64,000 nucleotides of DNA from an uncultured Pelagibacteraceae bacterium (GTDB lineage: Bacteria > Pseudomonadota > Alphaproteobacteria > Pelagibacterales > Pelagibacteraceae), in contig CACEOF010000003.1 of the NCBI GenBank assembly GCA_902561095.1, positions 1 through 64,000 on the forward strand, written 5' to 3'. The stretch's first letter is position 1. Every line of letters starts with the position of its first letter. The position numbers were made by a program, and so were the translations under genes. The notes below the pieces were generated by a model, which saw only the letters and a program-made list of their open reading frames with translations, did not search any database and was not told the origin of the DNA. This document shows, in pieces, positions 54,609 through 62,831 of the stretch.

Positions 54609-55847
54609 ATGAAAATTGCTGTTGTCGGCTCAGGTATTTCTGGTTTAAGTGCTGCATACTATTTATCCAAAAAACATCATGTAGATCTTTTTGAAAAAGA
54701 AGACCGTTTTGGGGGCCACTCACATACCATTGATCTTACTTTTGGAGAAAAAAAAGTCTCTGTTGATATAGGTTTTATTGTATTTAACTTTCAAACATAC
54801 CCAAATTTAATAAAATTTTTTAAAGAAAATAGTATTGAAATTGAAAAAAGTGACATGTCTTTTTCAGTTTCAGTTGATAATACAAATTTTGAATATTGTG
54901 GAAAAGGGATAAGTGGTATTTTCTCTAACAGATTAAATTTGTTTAATTTAAAATTTTTAAAAATGTTCTTTGATATAATTAAATTTTATAAAAAAAGTGA
55001 TCAAGAAAGTATCTCAGAAGAAAAATTAACTTTAGGTGAATATCTTAAAAAAAATAGATTATCAAAACCATTTGTAGATTACCATATAATTCCCATGGTT
55101 TCAGCTATTTGGTCAATGCCCCCATTAGAAGCAAGTAAGATGCCAATAAATTTTTTTTTAAAATTTTTCCAAAATCATGGTTTATTTAAATTAAAAAATA
55201 GACCTCAATGGTATACGGTATCAAATAGAAGCAGAACTTATGTAAATCACATCATATCAAACATTAGTGGTGAGTATTATAAAAATTATAAAGTTAAAAA
55301 ATTAAAAAGAAAGCACTCAGGTATTGATTTATACTATGGAGGGCAAAGTGAGTTTTTTGATTATGACAAAGTAGTCATAGCAACTCATGCAGATGAAGCT
55401 TTAGAAATAATCGATAATCCAACAGAGGACGAGAAAAAAATTCTATCTAATTTTAGCTATAAAGAAAATATCGCGTATATTCATACGGATGCTAGAGCTA
55501 TGCCTAAGAACAAAAAAGCTTGGAGTTCTTGGAATTCATCTATCGACGATAAAAATGTTGAAAAGAACTCAATTAGTTATTGGTTAAATTTGTTACAAAA
55601 TTTAAAGTGTGAACAAGATATTTTTTTGACCTTAAATCCATATTTTGAGATTGATAAGTCAAAAATACTTAAAAAAGTAAGATTTTCTCATCCATATTAT
55701 GATCAAATAGCATTAGATACGCAACACGAGCTCTCTAAATTACAAAATCAAAAAGATCTACTTTTTTGTGGAAGTTATTTTGGTTACGGATTTCATGAAG
55801 ATGGAATAAAATCATCTATTGAAATGCTGAATAACCTTAATGATTAA
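54609..55847 (+). CDS. Amine-oxidase-like FAD oxidoreductase of the Cfa cluster
   Basis: A 412-residue flavoprotein. The dinucleotide fold is VVGSGISGLSAAYYL (4-18), followed by DLFEKEDRFGGHSHT, and SYFGYGFHEDG near the C-terminus closes the FAD site. It resembles the NAD(P)/FAD protein that sits beside cfa-like genes in alpha- and gammaproteobacteria, in some of which it is involved in fatty-acid desaturation. It overlaps DUF1365 by 8 bp. A lipid substrate is inferred from the neighbours. Confidence 0.8.
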   Translation: MKIAVVGSGISGLSAAYYLSKKHHVDLFEKEDRFGGHSHTIDLTFGEKKVSVDIGFIVFNFQTYPNLIKFFKENSIEIEKSDMSFSVSVDNTNFEYCGKGISGIFSNRLNLFNLKFLKMFFDIIKFYKKSDQESISEEKLTLGEYLKKNRLSKPFVDYHIIPMVSAIWSMPPLEASKMPINFFLKFFQNHGLFKLKNRPQWYTVSNRSRTYVNHIISNISGEYYKNYKVKKLKRKHSGIDLYYGGQSEFFDYDKVVIATHADEALEIIDNPTEDEKKILSNFSYKENIAYIHTDARAMPKNKKAWSSWNSSIDDKNVEKNSISYWLNLLQNLKCEQDIFLTLNPYFEIDKSKILKKVRFSHPYYDQIALDTQHELSKLQNQKDLLFCGSYFGYGFHEDGIKSSIEMLNNLND

Positions 55848-56604
55848 CTCTTGTATATATACTGGAACAGTAATCCATAAACGATTTAAACCTAAAGAGC
55901 ATTTCTTTAAATATAAAGTTTTTTCATTGTTGATAGATTTATCTGAACTTGAGACATTGAATGATAAAATAAGATTTTTTTCTCTAAATCGTTTTAATTT
56001 AATCAGTTTTCAAGAAAAAGATCATGGAGAACGAGACGGTTCATCACTAACCAAATGGGTAGAAAAACACCTAAAACAAAATAATATTAAATCAGAAAAT
56101 ATTAAAATTAAACTTTTGTGTTACCCAAGAATATTGGGATACGTTTTTAATCCTCTTAGTATTTTTTTTATTTACGACAATCAAGAACAGTTGGTATCAA
56201 TTTTATATGAAGTAAAAAATACTTTTGGAGAACAACATACTTATGTATTTAGGGTGGATAACAAAAATAATTTAATAAAAAATAATTGCTCAAAGAAATT
56301 TCATGTATCTCCATTTATTGAAATGGACTGTCAGTACTTTTTTAAAATATTAAAACCAGGAGATAAATTATCAGTAATTATTGATCAATATGATAAAGAT
56401 GGAAAGATTTTGTTTGCTTCTCAAGATGGTGTAAGAAATGACCTAAATAGTTCACAATTAATTAAATCTTATCTAAAACACCCTTTAATGACTCTAAAAA
56501 TTATTTCTGCGATACATTTTGAAGCGTTCAAATTATGGTTAAAAGGAATAAGATTAGTAAAAAAAAAATTTAATATTAAAAATAATTTAACAGTTGAGAA
56601 TTAA
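55840..56604 (+). CDS. DUF1365 family protein
   Basis: A 254-residue protein of DUF1365: IYTGTVIHKRFKPKEHFFKYKVF at the N-terminus is split here only for recognition by its HxRxxPxxHxFxY-like pattern, then PRILGYVFNPLSIFFIYD and EVKNTFGEQHTYVF. Function is not established, but genes of this family nearly always lie between the FAD oxidase and a cyclopropane-fatty-acid-synthase-like methyltransferase, as here. It is coupled to both neighbours by overlaps. Confidence 0.85.
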   Translation: MINSCIYTGTVIHKRFKPKEHFFKYKVFSLLIDLSELETLNDKIRFFSLNRFNLISFQEKDHGERDGSSLTKWVEKHLKQNNIKSENIKIKLLCYPRILGYVFNPLSIFFIYDNQEQLVSILYEVKNTFGEQHTYVFRVDNKNNLIKNNCSKKFHVSPFIEMDCQYFFKILKPGDKLSVIIDQYDKDGKILFASQDGVRNDLNSSQLIKSYLKHPLMTLKIISAIHFEAFKLWLKGIRLVKKKFNIKNNLTVEN

Positions 56605-57782
56605 TGTTTTTAAATAATATATCAGATAAATTGGTTTTTAATTTTTTGAGTAAGATTGATTATGGTTATTTAGAGATTACAACCTTTGATGGAGAACTTC
56701 TCAAGTTTGGAAATCAAGAAGAACCACTTAGTGCAAATATAATTATTAAAAAACCAAATTTTAATTATAATTTAATACGTGGTGGAAGTATTGGTTTTGC
56801 TGAGTCTTATATGAGAGGTGAATTTGAAACAGATAATCTCTCAAATTTGATTGAGCTTACTGCAAGAAATATAAAAATTATTCACAGGTTTTCAGGTTTA
56901 TTAGATATCTCCATAATTAATTATATTAAAAATAAAATCATTAAAAATACCAAGAGTAGGAGTAAGGAGAATATCGCTAAGCACTATGATTTAGGGAATG
57001 AATTTTTTTCATTATGGCTTGATGATACTTTAACTTATTCGAGTGCTATATTTAATGAAAATTCAAAAAACTTATCTGATGCACAAAACAATAAATATCA
57101 AAAATTAATTGATCTTATTAAACCGAATAATGGTGATAAAGTTTTAGAAATTGGTTGTGGGTGGGGTGGTTTTGCTGAGTATTTAGGTAAAAAATATGAC
57201 ATAAAACTTGATTGTATTACTATTTCAAAAAAACAATTTGAATACGCCAAAGAGCGAATTCACAAATGTGGTTTAAATGAAAAAGTTAATATTGAGATTA
57301 AAGATTACAGAGATTTACAAGGAAAATATAATTCTATTGCTTCAATAGAAATGATCGAAGCTGTTGGGCAAAATTATCTTGATGGATATTTTAAAACAAT
57401 TAAAAATAATTTATCAGGAGGTGGTAAAGCAGCTATTCAAGCAATAACAATTGATGACAATTTGTTTGATAGATATAAAAATAAACAAGATTTTATTCAA
57501 AAATATATCTTTCCTGGAGGATTTCTTCCCAATAAAAACAGCATAAATAGATATGTTTCAGATAATGGACTGACAATTAACTCATATATCTCATATGCAG
57601 ATCATTATGCTGAAACCTTAGAAATTTGGAGGAATCAATTTATCAAAAAATGGGAGTTAATTAAAAATCAAGGTTTTGATTTAAAATTTAAGAGAATGTG
57701 GGAATTTTATTTATCTTATTGTGAAGCTGGCTTTAAATCAAAGAATATAGATCTAATTCAATTTTCACTGCAAAACAAATAA
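56604..57782 (+). CDS. cfa: Cyclopropane-fatty-acid-synthase-like methyltransferase
   Basis: A 392-residue SAM-dependent lipid methyltransferase. SAM motif I is VLEIGCGWGGF (180-190), preceded by AKHYDLGNEFF and followed by AVGQNYLDGYF and the C-terminal acyl-chain segment. Family members cyclopropanate or methylate acyl double bonds of membrane phospholipids. Being next to DUF1365 and a flavin oxidase, it may instead build a methylated or furan-type acyl chain; the sequence cannot decide. One-base overlap to DUF1365. Confidence 0.88.
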   Translation: MFLNNISDKLVFNFLSKIDYGYLEITTFDGELLKFGNQEEPLSANIIIKKPNFNYNLIRGGSIGFAESYMRGEFETDNLSNLIELTARNIKIIHRFSGLLDISIINYIKNKIIKNTKSRSKENIAKHYDLGNEFFSLWLDDTLTYSSAIFNENSKNLSDAQNNKYQKLIDLIKPNNGDKVLEIGCGWGGFAEYLGKKYDIKLDCITISKKQFEYAKERIHKCGLNEKVNIEIKDYRDLQGKYNSIASIEMIEAVGQNYLDGYFKTIKNNLSGGGKAAIQAITIDDNLFDRYKNKQDFIQKYIFPGGFLPNKNSINRYVSDNGLTINSYISYADHYAETLEIWRNQFIKKWELIKNQGFDLKFKRMWEFYLSYCEAGFKSKNIDLIQFSLQNK

Positions 57783-57799
57783 CTGATAAAAGAACATTT

Positions 57800-58348
57800 A
57801 TGCAAAATATAAAAACAATTAAATCTATTTTATTGATAATTTGTGCTTTCTTAATTACAAGTTGCTCAAACAACAGTGCTATGAAACCTGAAGATTTTAA
57901 AAATAAAGAACCACGATTGATAATTGAAGAATATTTAAGTGGAAATGTTAAGGCATGGGGTGTTTTACAAAACAGATCGGGTAAAGTTACAAGACAGTTT
58001 AATGCTGATTTAAATGGAACATGGAATGGCAAACAATTAGTTTTAAAAGAAAAATTTAATTGGGATGATGGTGAAGTTCAAGATAGAGAATGGATAATAA
58101 ATAAAATTGACGAGCATAATTATGAGGGAACTGCAGGAGATGTTGTAGGTAAAGCTAAAGGATATTCATATGGTCCAGCCTTTAAGTTTGAATATGTTTT
58201 ATTAGTTCCTGTAAAAGGAAGAGAATTAAAAATCACATTTGATGATTGGATTTTTAAACAAGATGACCGTGTCGCAATCAATAGAGCTACAATGACGAAA
58301 TTTGGTTTTAAAGTTGCAGAGCTGACTGTAGTGTTTGTTAAAGATTAA
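57800..58348 (+). CDS. DUF3833 family lipoprotein
   Basis: A 182-residue protein with a lipoprotein signal: hydrophobic stretch and lipobox LITSC at about residues 18-22. The mature part has the DUF3833 pattern with QFNADLNGTWNGKQLVLKEKF, GTAGDVVGKAKGYS and a closing KFGFKVAELTVVF. It is usually found in the same gene set as DUF1365 and Cfa. A role in envelope lipid handling is plausible; the function is unknown. It abuts the convergent SDR gene. Confidence 0.82.
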   Translation: MQNIKTIKSILLIICAFLITSCSNNSAMKPEDFKNKEPRLIIEEYLSGNVKAWGVLQNRSGKVTRQFNADLNGTWNGKQLVLKEKFNWDDGEVQDREWIINKIDEHNYEGTAGDVVGKAKGYSYGPAFKFEYVLLVPVKGRELKITFDDWIFKQDDRVAINRATMTKFGFKVAELTVVFVKD

Positions 58349-59107
58349 TTATTTCTTTTGATATTTTGTCAGTCGACCTACTAAATTAAAATATAACTTG
58401 CTAGGCAGAAAACTTAAAATTTTAAGTGTAAGTGTAAGTGCTTTTGGAAAATGAATTTCAAAAGACTTTTTATTAACTAAACCATAATAAATTTGATCTG
58501 CAGCATATTCTGGTGTCTTTAAGAAAGGCATTTTAAAATCATTTTTATCTGTCATAGGAGTTTTTATAAATCCAGGTGACACTAAACAAACACGTACGTT
58601 AGACCTTTTAAAATCAAAATATAGGCTTTCAGCTAGATTGTTTAATGCAGATTTAGATGGACCATAGCCTGTAGAATTAGGAAGTCCCCTGTAACCAGCG
58701 ATAGAGGAAACTATAGTAATTACACCTTTTTTTCTGTCTTTAAAGTGTTGTTCAACAGCTTTAATGGTATTTACAGTCCCAAAAAAATTAACTTTAAATA
58801 CTTCTTCCATTTGTTCTACATCAATATCTTTTTCTTTTTTGGGGTTCCATGTCCCTGTTGAAAAAAAACAAATATCAATATCATTAAATTTATTTTTAAT
58901 TTCATTGAATACCTCAAAACAATTTTCTTTATGAGTAACATCTAAAGGAAAAGCTGTAATATTTTCATATTGATCACAAAGTTCATTTAATAATTCCACT
59001 CTTCTTGCAGAAACTGCAACATTCCACCCTTCACTAGAAAATTTAATAGCTAGGGCTTTGCCAATACCTGTACTTCCGCCTGTGATCCATATTGTTTTTT
59101 TATTCAT
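58349..59107 (-). CDS. Short-chain dehydrogenase/reductase
   Basis: A 252-residue classical SDR: cofactor motif TGGSTGIGKA near 10-19, catalytic Ser in the VSSIAG block and YGPSK as the Tyr/Lys site, so it is catalytically complete, unlike the SDR in the transporter operon. The hydrophobic C-terminus may contact the membrane. It is convergent with DUF3833 and divergent from TspO. SDRs are frequent members of this Cfa/DUF1365 neighbourhood. Confidence 0.85.
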   Translation of the reverse strand: MNKKTIWITGGSTGIGKALAIKFSSEGWNVAVSARRVELLNELCDQYENITAFPLDVTHKENCFEVFNEIKNKFNDIDICFFSTGTWNPKKEKDIDVEQMEEVFKVNFFGTVNTIKAVEQHFKDRKKGVITIVSSIAGYRGLPNSTGYGPSKSALNNLAESLYFDFKRSNVRVCLVSPGFIKTPMTDKNDFKMPFLKTPEYAADQIYYGLVNKKSFEIHFPKALTLTLKILSFLPSKLYFNLVGRLTKYQKK

Positions 59108-59130
59108 AGTTAATCGTATATATTACTAAC

Positions 59131-59598
59131 ATGTTTAAAAATAAATTTTTAACTTTTATATCCTTTCTTCTGGTCACTTTTGGAGCTTCAGTTATTGGAA
59201 GCTTCGCAACAATTAATTATAAAGAGCCATGGTATTCATTATTGAATAAACCAGCCTTTAATCTTCCAGATTGGGTTTTTGCACCTGTGTGGACGACTTT
59301 GTATTTGATGATGACACTTGCAATATGGTTATTTTGGCACTCAAAAAGTAAAAATAAAAATACTGTTTATGTTTATTTAATTCATCTAGTGTTTAATACA
59401 ACTTGGAGTGTAGTTTTCTTTGTTTTTCACAATATGGTCTTAGCTTTATTTGTATTAATTTTATTAATTGGTCTCATAATTAATCTCATTTTAAGATTTA
59501 AACGTGTCAATGTAATTAGTTCCTATTTAATGATTCCTTATTTACTTTGGTGTTGCTTTGCACTATTCCTCAATATTAATCTTATAATGATAAATTAA
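59131..59598 (+). CDS. tspO: TspO/MBR family membrane protein
   Basis: A 155-residue protein of five membrane helices with the TspO signature in WYSLLNKPAFNLPDWVFAPVW (trimmed to its PxFxPPxWxFxPVW pattern), then NTTWSVVFF. TspO binds porphyrins and related ligands and is linked to light and oxidative stress responses in bacteria. It lies next to the lipid cluster, often tied to singlet-oxygen stress. It ends 2 bp before the DAO gene. Confidence 0.85.
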   Translation: MFKNKFLTFISFLLVTFGASVIGSFATINYKEPWYSLLNKPAFNLPDWVFAPVWTTLYLMMTLAIWLFWHSKSKNKNTVYVYLIHLVFNTTWSVVFFVFHNMVLALFVLILLIGLIINLILRFKRVNVISSYLMIPYLLWCCFALFLNINLIMIN

Positions 59599-59599
59599 T

Positions 59600-60703
59600 A
59601 TGGATGATGTTGTAGTAATAGGTGGTGGAATTATTGGGGCAGCAACCGCCTATTTTTTATCTAAAGAGGGCAGAAAAGTTAAAGTAATTGAGAGAGACCC
59701 AACATACAAAACTGCATCATTCCCATTATCATTAGGTGGCTTTAGAAGACAATTTTTTCAAAAAGAAAATATTTTATTAGGAAAATTTGCTAGAGAATTC
59801 ATTAATCAAATACCACAATTATTAAAAACTGAAAAAAATCCAAACCCTACTGCTAGTATGGTAACAAATGGTTATTTACTAATGTTTGGACCTGAACATG
59901 CTGAAGAACAATACCGAGCATTAGAAAATCATAAAAAGTGTGAAGCAGGAACTAAAAATATTAAAGGGTCAGAATTATCAGATATATTCCCCTATATAAA
60001 TAATGAGGGAATAGAAACAGCAACTTACACCGATAATCAAACTGAAGGGTGGATTGATCCTTTTCTTTTTCATACCGCATTAAAAAGTAAAGCAATTGAG
60101 CTTGGAGCTGAATTTATTAAAGGAGAAATTAAAAATATTTCTGAAGTTAGGGCTAAAACCATTGTTTCCGCTGCAGGGTGTTGGACAAAAAAATTACTTG
60201 AAGATATTCCTGTAGTACCTCAGAAGCACACAGTATTTAGGGTCAAATGTCCAAAATATATTAAAGAAATGCCTCTAACAGGAGATCTAACGTCAGGTGT
60301 TTATTGGAGACCGGAGGGTGGTGAATATTTAGCTGGATCACCTATTTCTGTGTTTGATGCTGATGATTTAGAACCAGCATGGAACGATTTTGAAGAATTA
60401 GTTTGGCCAGCATTAGCAAAAAGAATTCCAGCTTTTGAAGAACTAAAACTTACAGGTGGATGGGCTGGATATTACGATTGTAATAAATTAGATAACAATG
60501 CAGTGGTTGGCAAACATCCAAAATATGAAAATGTTTATATGGCATCTGGTTTCACTGGAAGAGGATTGATGCAAGCACCTGGTATAGGAAGAGCACTAAC
60601 AGAATTAATTACAACGGGATCTTACCAAACAATTGATATTAGTGATTTTTCAGTCGAACGAGTGTTAGGTAATAGCGCAAGGCCAGAACCATACGTATTG
60701 TAA
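59600..60703 (+). CDS. DAO family FAD-dependent oxidoreductase
   Basis: A 367-residue flavoprotein with VVVIGGGIIGAATAYFL (4-20), SLGGFRRQFF, and the C-terminal FAD tract MASGFTGRGLMQAPG, as in sarcosine/D-amino acid oxidase and FOXRED1-like proteins. It probably oxidises an amine or amino acid substrate; which one is not evident. In one-carbon-using marine bacteria such enzymes can feed demethylation of sarcosine or dimethylglycine to THF, but no partner subunit is present here. Confidence 0.82.
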   Translation: MDDVVVIGGGIIGAATAYFLSKEGRKVKVIERDPTYKTASFPLSLGGFRRQFFQKENILLGKFAREFINQIPQLLKTEKNPNPTASMVTNGYLLMFGPEHAEEQYRALENHKKCEAGTKNIKGSELSDIFPYINNEGIETATYTDNQTEGWIDPFLFHTALKSKAIELGAEFIKGEIKNISEVRAKTIVSAAGCWTKKLLEDIPVVPQKHTVFRVKCPKYIKEMPLTGDLTSGVYWRPEGGEYLAGSPISVFDADDLEPAWNDFEELVWPALAKRIPAFEELKLTGGWAGYYDCNKLDNNAVVGKHPKYENVYMASGFTGRGLMQAPGIGRALTELITTGSYQTIDISDFSVERVLGNSARPEPYVL

Positions 60704-60705
60704 GT

Positions 60706-62178
60706 TTAAGTCCCACAAAAAGTTTGATACTTTTCTTTTGATACTGGAGCGGGTGTTTGAAATTTTGAGATATCAACTTTAGGATCATAAGGGCTTTGAG
60801 TCACTGACAATAATATATTAAGGGTATTGTAATTATTTTTCTCTGCATCAGATAAAGCCTCTTCTACTTTATGATTTCTAGGAATGATGACTGGATTAAC
60901 TTTTTTCATTAGTTTAAGTTGTTTTTCTTTATCAGAATTATTTAAACTTGATCTATTTTTCCATGTTTTTAACCAGTCTTCGAAACTTTTATTTTTATAA
61001 ATTTCATCACCATTATAAATTCCCATTAAAAAACAAAATGTATTTGTGTAATCTGCTTTATTTTTTTCCATCCAATTAAGTAAAGAATTAATCAGCTTTA
61101 AGTCATCTTTATTATCACCAACCAAACCAAGTTTAGATTTCATCATATTCAGCCATTTTTGTTCGTAAATATTTTGAAAATTGTCAATAATTTCAGTTGC
61201 AGTTTTAATAGCCTGAACTTCATTTTCATCAATTAGAGGAATCAAACATTCAGCAAATCTAGCTAAATTCCATTTTCCAATTGCTGGCTGATTAGAAAAT
61301 GCATATCTTCCAAATTTATCAATTGAGCTAAAAACGGTTTTAGGATCATAGTAATCCATAAAAGCACAGGGTCCATAATCTATAGTTTCACCTGAAATTG
61401 CCATGTTATCAGTATTCATTACTCCGTGAATAAATCCAACTCGCATCCAATTAACTATTAGCTGACATTGTTTCTCAATTACCAAATTTAACAAATCTAC
61501 AGCTTTTGTTTTGGAAGATTTAATTTCTGGAAAATGTCTATCAACTGTATAATCAACTAACATCTTCAACTCATCAATATTTTGTTTTGCAGCGATGTAT
61601 TGAAATGTTCCAACTCGAATATGACTAGAGGCAACTCTAGTTAATATTGCACCATCTAATAAATTTTCCCTTACAACCTTTTCTCCAGTTTTAGTCACAG
61701 CAAGACTTCTAGTTGTAGGAATATTTAATGAGTTTATTGCCTCACTAATAATATATTCTCTTAGCATTGGTCCCAAAGCTGCACGACCATCACCGCCTCT
61801 TGAAAATGAAGTCCTGCCAGATCCTTTGAATTGAATATCATATCTTTTTTTTTTATTAGTTACATGCTCACCAATTAAAACTGCTCTTCCATCACCTAAC
61901 ATTGTAAAATGTCCAAATTGATGTCCTGCATAAGCTTGAGCTATTGAGCTTGTTCCTTCAGGCAGATTATTTCCTGCAAATAGAGCAGATAATTCATTTT
62001 TTTCTATTTTAGAAAAATTAAGCCCTAATTCCTTTGCCAAATTTTCATTTAAGATAACCAACTCAGGTTTCAAAACTGAAACAGGTTTAATAATCTCCTT
62101 AAAAACTTTTGGTAACTTTGAATAAGAATTATCAAAATTCCATTTAATATAGTTTTTCACAGGTTTTATAGTTTCCAA
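60706..62178 (-). CDS. selO: Protein adenylyltransferase SelO
   Basis: A 490-residue pseudokinase of the SelO/YdiU family. The tracts GDGRAVLIG (96-104), KGSGRTSFSRGGDGR (118-132), HGVMNTDN (251-258) and DYGPCAFMD (267-275) are the nucleotide and metal sites. It ends with FCGT, where the penultimate region corresponds to the redox-active Cys of family members. SelO transfers AMP to protein Ser/Thr/Tyr residues and takes part in redox homeostasis. It overlaps msrA by 13 bp on the same strand. Confidence 0.92.
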   Translation of the reverse strand: METIKPVKNYIKWNFDNSYSKLPKVFKEIIKPVSVLKPELVILNENLAKELGLNFSKIEKNELSALFAGNNLPEGTSSIAQAYAGHQFGHFTMLGDGRAVLIGEHVTNKKKRYDIQFKGSGRTSFSRGGDGRAALGPMLREYIISEAINSLNIPTTRSLAVTKTGEKVVRENLLDGAILTRVASSHIRVGTFQYIAAKQNIDELKMLVDYTVDRHFPEIKSSKTKAVDLLNLVIEKQCQLIVNWMRVGFIHGVMNTDNMAISGETIDYGPCAFMDYYDPKTVFSSIDKFGRYAFSNQPAIGKWNLARFAECLIPLIDENEVQAIKTATEIIDNFQNIYEQKWLNMMKSKLGLVGDNKDDLKLINSLLNWMEKNKADYTNTFCFLMGIYNGDEIYKNKSFEDWLKTWKNRSSLNNSDKEKQLKLMKKVNPVIIPRNHKVEEALSDAEKNNYNTLNILLSVTQSPYDPKVDISKFQTPAPVSKEKYQTFCGT

Positions 62179-62741
62179 ATATTGTTTAAAATTTCCTCTC
62201 TTCTACAAGCTTTTTTGTATTCCAAATACCTTTGAAATTTTTTTACATAAAAATCTTGGTGATAAACCTCAGCTTGGTAAAATTTATTAAAACTTCTTAC
62301 GTAAGTGACGATTTCTTTATTAAATTTTTTCTCTAATTCACTAATACTATTTTCTATGAGTTTTTTTTCCTCATTATTTTGATAAAAAGCAACTGATCTA
62401 TAGCTATATCCTTTATCACAAAATTGCCCATAAGGATCGAAGGGATCTATATTTTTCCAAAAAATATTTAGCAATTCTTTAAATGAAATGACTTTTTTGT
62501 CATAGATAATTTCAACAACTTCAAAATGGCCAGTCTTACCATAAACTACTTCTTTGTAGGTTGGGTTTTCTGTAGTCCCACCAGAGTAACCCGATATTAC
62601 CTTTTCAACTCCACTCAATTTTTCAAAGGACTCTTCCATGCACCAAAAACACCCACCAGCAAAATATGCCTTATTTTTTTGGTTTGCTTCTGCTGCGGTA
62701 ATGAAAGATATGATAAAAATTATGATAGTTAAAAATTTCAT
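62166..62741 (-). CDS. msrA: Peptide methionine sulfoxide reductase MsrA, exported form
   Basis: A 191-residue MsrA with signal peptide (about 1-19, cleavage near AEAN), then the active-site motif GGCFWC with the nucleophilic Cys31, GYSGGTTENPTY and a typical FDPYGQFCDKG tract. It reduces methionine-S-sulfoxide in proteins. The signal suggests periplasmic repair. Overlap with selO by 13 bp links two redox-damage genes in one operon. Confidence 0.94.
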   Translation of the reverse strand: MKFLTIIIFIISFITAAEANQKNKAYFAGGCFWCMEESFEKLSGVEKVISGYSGGTTENPTYKEVVYGKTGHFEVVEIIYDKKVISFKELLNIFWKNIDPFDPYGQFCDKGYSYRSVAFYQNNEEKKLIENSISELEKKFNKEIVTYVRSFNKFYQAEVYHQDFYVKKFQRYLEYKKACRREEILNNIWKL

Positions 62742-62780
62742 ACAACATCATAAACAAAAAAAAAGAATTAAGTCTATGAT

Positions 62781-62816
62781 ATTAAAGGTAGCTACTTTTT
62801 GTAAACTACCTTTAAT
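62781..62816. terminator. Inverted repeat between formate dehydrogenase and msrA
   Basis: ATTAAAGGTAG (62781-62791) pairs perfectly with CTACCTTTAAT (62806-62816). The loop contains a further TAC/GTA pair. On the minus strand it follows the formate dehydrogenase stop, with a run of T about 15 nt later. A terminator is likely, but the distance to the T run weakens it. Confidence 0.5.
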
Positions 62817-62831
62817 AAGTATTAGTTTAAG

